Shown here piece after piece: positions 58,241-61,336 of a DNA stretch of 61,336 nucleotides. Both the position numbers and the translations under genes were made by a program. Positions within the stretch are counted from its first letter, which is position 1; each line of letters starts with the position of its first letter. Below the pieces are notes generated by a model. It worked only from the letters and a program-made list of their open reading frames with translations. It was not told the origin of the DNA and did no database searches. This stretch comes from Guillardia theta CCMP2712 (Eukaryota > Cryptophyceae > Pyrenomonadales > Geminigeraceae): the NCBI RefSeq assembly GCF_000315625.1, contig NW_005434671.1:1174729-1236064 (forward strand). The letters are read 5' to 3'.

Positions 58241-61200
58241 ATGGCAGCAGCTGCGGTCACCGTCTTGCATTCAGACCGAGCTGCCTTGAACATCAAGACG
58301 GAGAATGAGAACCTCATGGTTCTTCCTCCCCCCGAGCTGCACATTCGCATGGGCACGCTTGAGAAGCAACGAGTTGGAGCAACAGTGAACTGGGAGCCAA
58401 GAACCGCTGTTCTCACGGCACAGAAGCTTTACTTCTCCAAGAAAGACACAGACATTATCTTGGACGAAATCCCATTGCAAGAAATCAGCGAGATTCTGCA
58501 GAATGCAGAACAAGGTCAAAAGCTGAAAGAGCCACCGTCGATGGTCATCCAGACTGTTTCAGGCGGATACAACAGTGGCAGAACATATGTTTACCGAGCT
58601 GAACAGGCAGAGGATCACGAATCTTGGTATGCCGACCTGTGCTTGTACAGGGACAAAGCAATCCAGTATCAAGAGAGGTTGGCAAAGAAGATGCTCAATT
58701 CAGGGAGTTCGTTCAATCAGTTCAGACAGAGAGTCCTTGAAATCTACGAGTCAGGCCCAAGTCAAGCCTTCTTTGCCAGTCTCATATTCGCAAGTTTTGC
58801 CATCGATCTCTCCCAGGCAGAACTTCTTCCTCCAGACGGAACTTATCGAGCCAATCAGTTCGACACTGCCGATACGGTCTTCACCGTGCTCTTCACGCTT
58901 GAGCTCTGCATCAACTTGTTTGCAAGGTCCAAGCATTGGTTCAAGGCTTTTTTTGCAGACGGATGGAACATACTCGACGTAGTAATTGTTTGCGTGTCTT
59001 TGATGACACAATTTTCCTCCGGTATTCCTTCTATGAAGCCTCTACGATTGATCCGCGTGTTTAGAATAGCCAAGATTTTCAGAAGGCTGACATCACTGAA
59101 CAAGATCATCACAGCCCTGGCCTCCGCTCTTGTTCCTGTTGGAAACAGTTTCCTTATTCTCTTCCTTGTCACCTGCATCTGGGCAGCGTTGGCGACTCAC
59201 CTGTTCAGGTCTCGGAGTGAAGTTTTCTTCGGAAAATTTAGTGCGTCACTTTTCACGGTGAGTTTTTTTATCATGATCTCCTTCGCTTGGATTGATTCAT
59301 TTTCCTCCGTTTGCGCTCATCAGATGTTCCAAGTCGTAACAGGAGACAGGTACCCCCCATTCACCTCGCTCCTCCCCCCCCTTGTCATCCCATATTTCTC
59401 TCTTCGTTCCCCCGTTGTACTTGTGTTCCATCTCTTGATATGTCCTGCTGATGTTCCATCTCTTGACATGTCCTGCTGATGCCGATATCAGTTGGGCTTC
59501 TGCGGTCACGAGAACGATCTTCGAGGATGGGATGCTCAAGACTTCAACCGACTACGGCATCGCCATCTTCTTCGTCAGCTACGTGCTCATCGCCGGTGTC
59601 TTTTTGATCAACGTGGTGGTGGCGGTTCTGTTGGATGAATTCATCTCGTCGATCCAGAAGAGGAAGCAGGCGATGCAGCGCGAGCACGAGGAGCTGGAGG
59701 AGAATCGCAAGGACGCCAAGAGGGCCAAGGGCGTCCTAGACCCTCTGACCAGCCACCTCGCCAACTTCGTCAACGACGTGGACTTGAGCTTGAAGATCAA
59801 ACAGACGTACGAGCGGCTGGATCAGGACGGGTCAGGCGGTCTCAACCTCACGGAGTTTCAGAACGGAGTGAAGAAGCTGCCGACGGCGAACCCGATGCAC
59901 ATCCTGGAAGATGACTTCGACCTGCTGACGGATGGAGGGAGGCTGTGCAACGAGGAGGGGGAGTTCAGCTCCACTCAGTTCCAGACGATGATGCGAGAGG
60001 AGCTGCGGAGATTCTCTCAGAGAATGGCAGCGAATGCGATGAGCGAGACGCGGAGCCAGGAACTCAAGTCCATCCTCCTCATGCTCAAGGTGATGGACCT
60101 CAAGAGCGAGCAGATGGAGCGAGATGATCGAAACCCCAAGTCGCTCAGCGAGCAGGACAGCAAGGCTCTCGCGTCAACTGTCTTCGACGTCTGTGACAAG
60201 CAGAGGAGAGGAAAGTTGAGCATGCAAGAGGCGTCGCGGGGCTTCTCTTATCTCAAGGTCCCCTCTGATCGGCACGAGGAGATTTTCAACGGGCTAGGAG
60301 GAGAGGAAGAGGGTGGCATGACGAGGGAGCAGTTCCTGCGAGCAACTGTCTTCGCGCAGCAGCAGCAGGAGCAGCAGCAGGAGGACCGGCTCCACTTGAT
60401 GCAGCAGCAGCTGACGAGGATGCAGAAAGATCTGGCAGCGGTCAAGGAGATGATGGTTACCTTGTGCCAAGGTGAGTCCGCCTCACCGAGACATGCGCGA
60501 GACGCTGATAAGGTTTTACAGGACGAGACGGGGGGGCCAGATGGGCGGAGGAGGAGCAGGACGTGAACGTTCGACTCCTGTCTCCTCCTGTCCTCTCCAA
60601 CGGCAACGGGCACCTGCCACTGCCTGAGAAGAAGAAGAAGAAGAAGAAGACGGCTTCGACGAACGGAGAAGAGGCGTTCCAGCTGGAGGAGGGGCCCAGC
60701 TCAGCTCGAGCAGACGAGGTGCTCACGTACTTGTCGCTCAACTCCGACCACAAGAAGGAGCGTGTCAAGATCGTGGACAAGACGGGCAGCAGGAGGTCCT
60801 CCTCCTCCATCCTCGTTGACTGCGACGTCGGGCTAGTCGACAAGAAGGACGCGAGGAGGAGCGTGAGGGATTCTGAGTCTCCCCGCTCCTCCACCCCAAG
60901 GAGCGTCAGCAGCGTCGTCACACCAAGGAAGAAAGAGCGGAATCTGAGCCTCTCCCTGCTGGAGTACAACACTGTGCTCAACGGGGCACGAGGTGCAAGC
61001 AAGAACGACAAGTTCATAGATCAGCCGAGGTCTGCAAGAAGAAGCTCGGAGCAGCCGCAGACGGTCGGGAGGAGCTGGGAGGACGAGGAAGACTTGTTCG
61101 AGTATATGACAACGGCTCCTCCCTCCTCTCGCCCACTGGCCGTGGGAGTGAGTGCGCAGGATCACACGAAGAGCAAGATGACAAGGGGCAGGAGGCAATC

Positions 61201-61336
61201 TATGTCACCTCCTCGACCCTCCCTGTCACCCCCAACTGTACGAGCAGACGAAGGAGGAGGAGGAGGAGGAGGAGGAGGAGGAGGAGGAGGAGGAGGGAGG
61301 GGGACCGAGGCGTGGGGAGCGGAGGTTACCGACCGT
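58241..61336 (+). CDS. Single-domain voltage-gated cation channel with PH domain and EF-hands (3' end outside window)
   Basis: A PH domain occupies residues about 35-145 (MGTLEKQRVGATVNWEPR to the closing Trp in DHESWYADLCLY). Six membrane segments follow, with an S4 helix carrying regular charges (LRLIRVFRIAKIFRR). The pore exon is split: LFT, intron 59258-59323, MFQVVTGD, intron 59350-59491, SWASAVTRTIF. This gives the filter T-G-D-S-W-A, typical of Na+/Ca2+ channels with an acidic ring. S6 is YVLIAGVFLINVVVAVLLDE. A canonical EF-hand DQDGSGGLNLTE and a degenerate one (DKQRRGKLSMQE) follow, then a Gln-rich coiled coil and a long basic/Ser-rich tail open to the window end. Four subunits should assemble. 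It resembles single-domain EukCat or CatSper-like channels. The PH domain suggests control by phosphoinositides (inference). Confidence 0.8.

Overview
This window looks like nuclear DNA from a single-celled eukaryote, most likely a cryptophyte alga such as Guillardia theta. The organism is an inference. It rests on dense genes split by many very short GT-AG introns (mostly about 42-70 bp, read directly), roughly 50% GC, a plant-type TOM20, proteins with secretory or presequence-like N-termini, and the mix of protein families. No bacterial operons, rRNA, tRNA or CRISPR were found. One 100-base assembly gap lies at 15165-15264. Exon joins were made by hand from frame continuity and splice sites, so some 5' and 3' ends are uncertain.

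Left third (1-22.4 kb): an OTU-fold protein with a signal peptide and no catalytic residues (-), a METTL4-type MT-A70 methyltransferase (+), a two-cassette membrane nucleotide cyclase with swapped catalytic roles (+), a plant-type glutaminyl cyclase (+), a membrane-anchored coiled-coil protein (-), plant-type TOM20 (+), a coiled-coil protein (-), a protein combining a Rossmann/methyltransferase-like region with a J domain (-), a small membrane protein (+), and a tryptophan-repeat, Sfi1-like coiled-coil gene (-).

Middle (22.8-40 kb): four copies of a PAS-domain gene cassette in about 6.5 kb (three -, one +). Exons and introns are nearly identical, but the N- and C-terminal ends are unrelated. 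Then come ketopantoate hydroxymethyltransferase PanB (-), a long coiled-coil gene (+), an N-acetylglucosamine kinase-like BadF/BadG ATPase (-), and a poorly resolved gene (+).

Right third (40-61 kb): an MFS transporter (+), a repeat-rich gene-poor stretch, a SET-domain methyltransferase of the Rubisco LSMT/SETD3 type (+), a type II membrane protein built from a repeat I do not recognise (-), histidinol-phosphate aminotransferase (+), a membrane-anchored collagen-like protein (-), a DCAF8-type WD40 protein with a very acidic tail (+), and a single-domain voltage-gated cation channel fused to a PH domain and EF-hands (+, cut by the window end).

The genes are a housekeeping and signalling mixture with no evident shared pathway. 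The most unusual items are the PAS cassette array, the undescribed 'SA..A..D...YF' repeat protein, the swapped cyclase, the OTU pseudoenzyme, the methyltransferase/J fusion, the PH-channel-EF fusion, a short AT-rich island at 53.2-53.4 kb, and G-rich GGGGTAGGG-type motifs that recur in intergenic DNA near gene starts.
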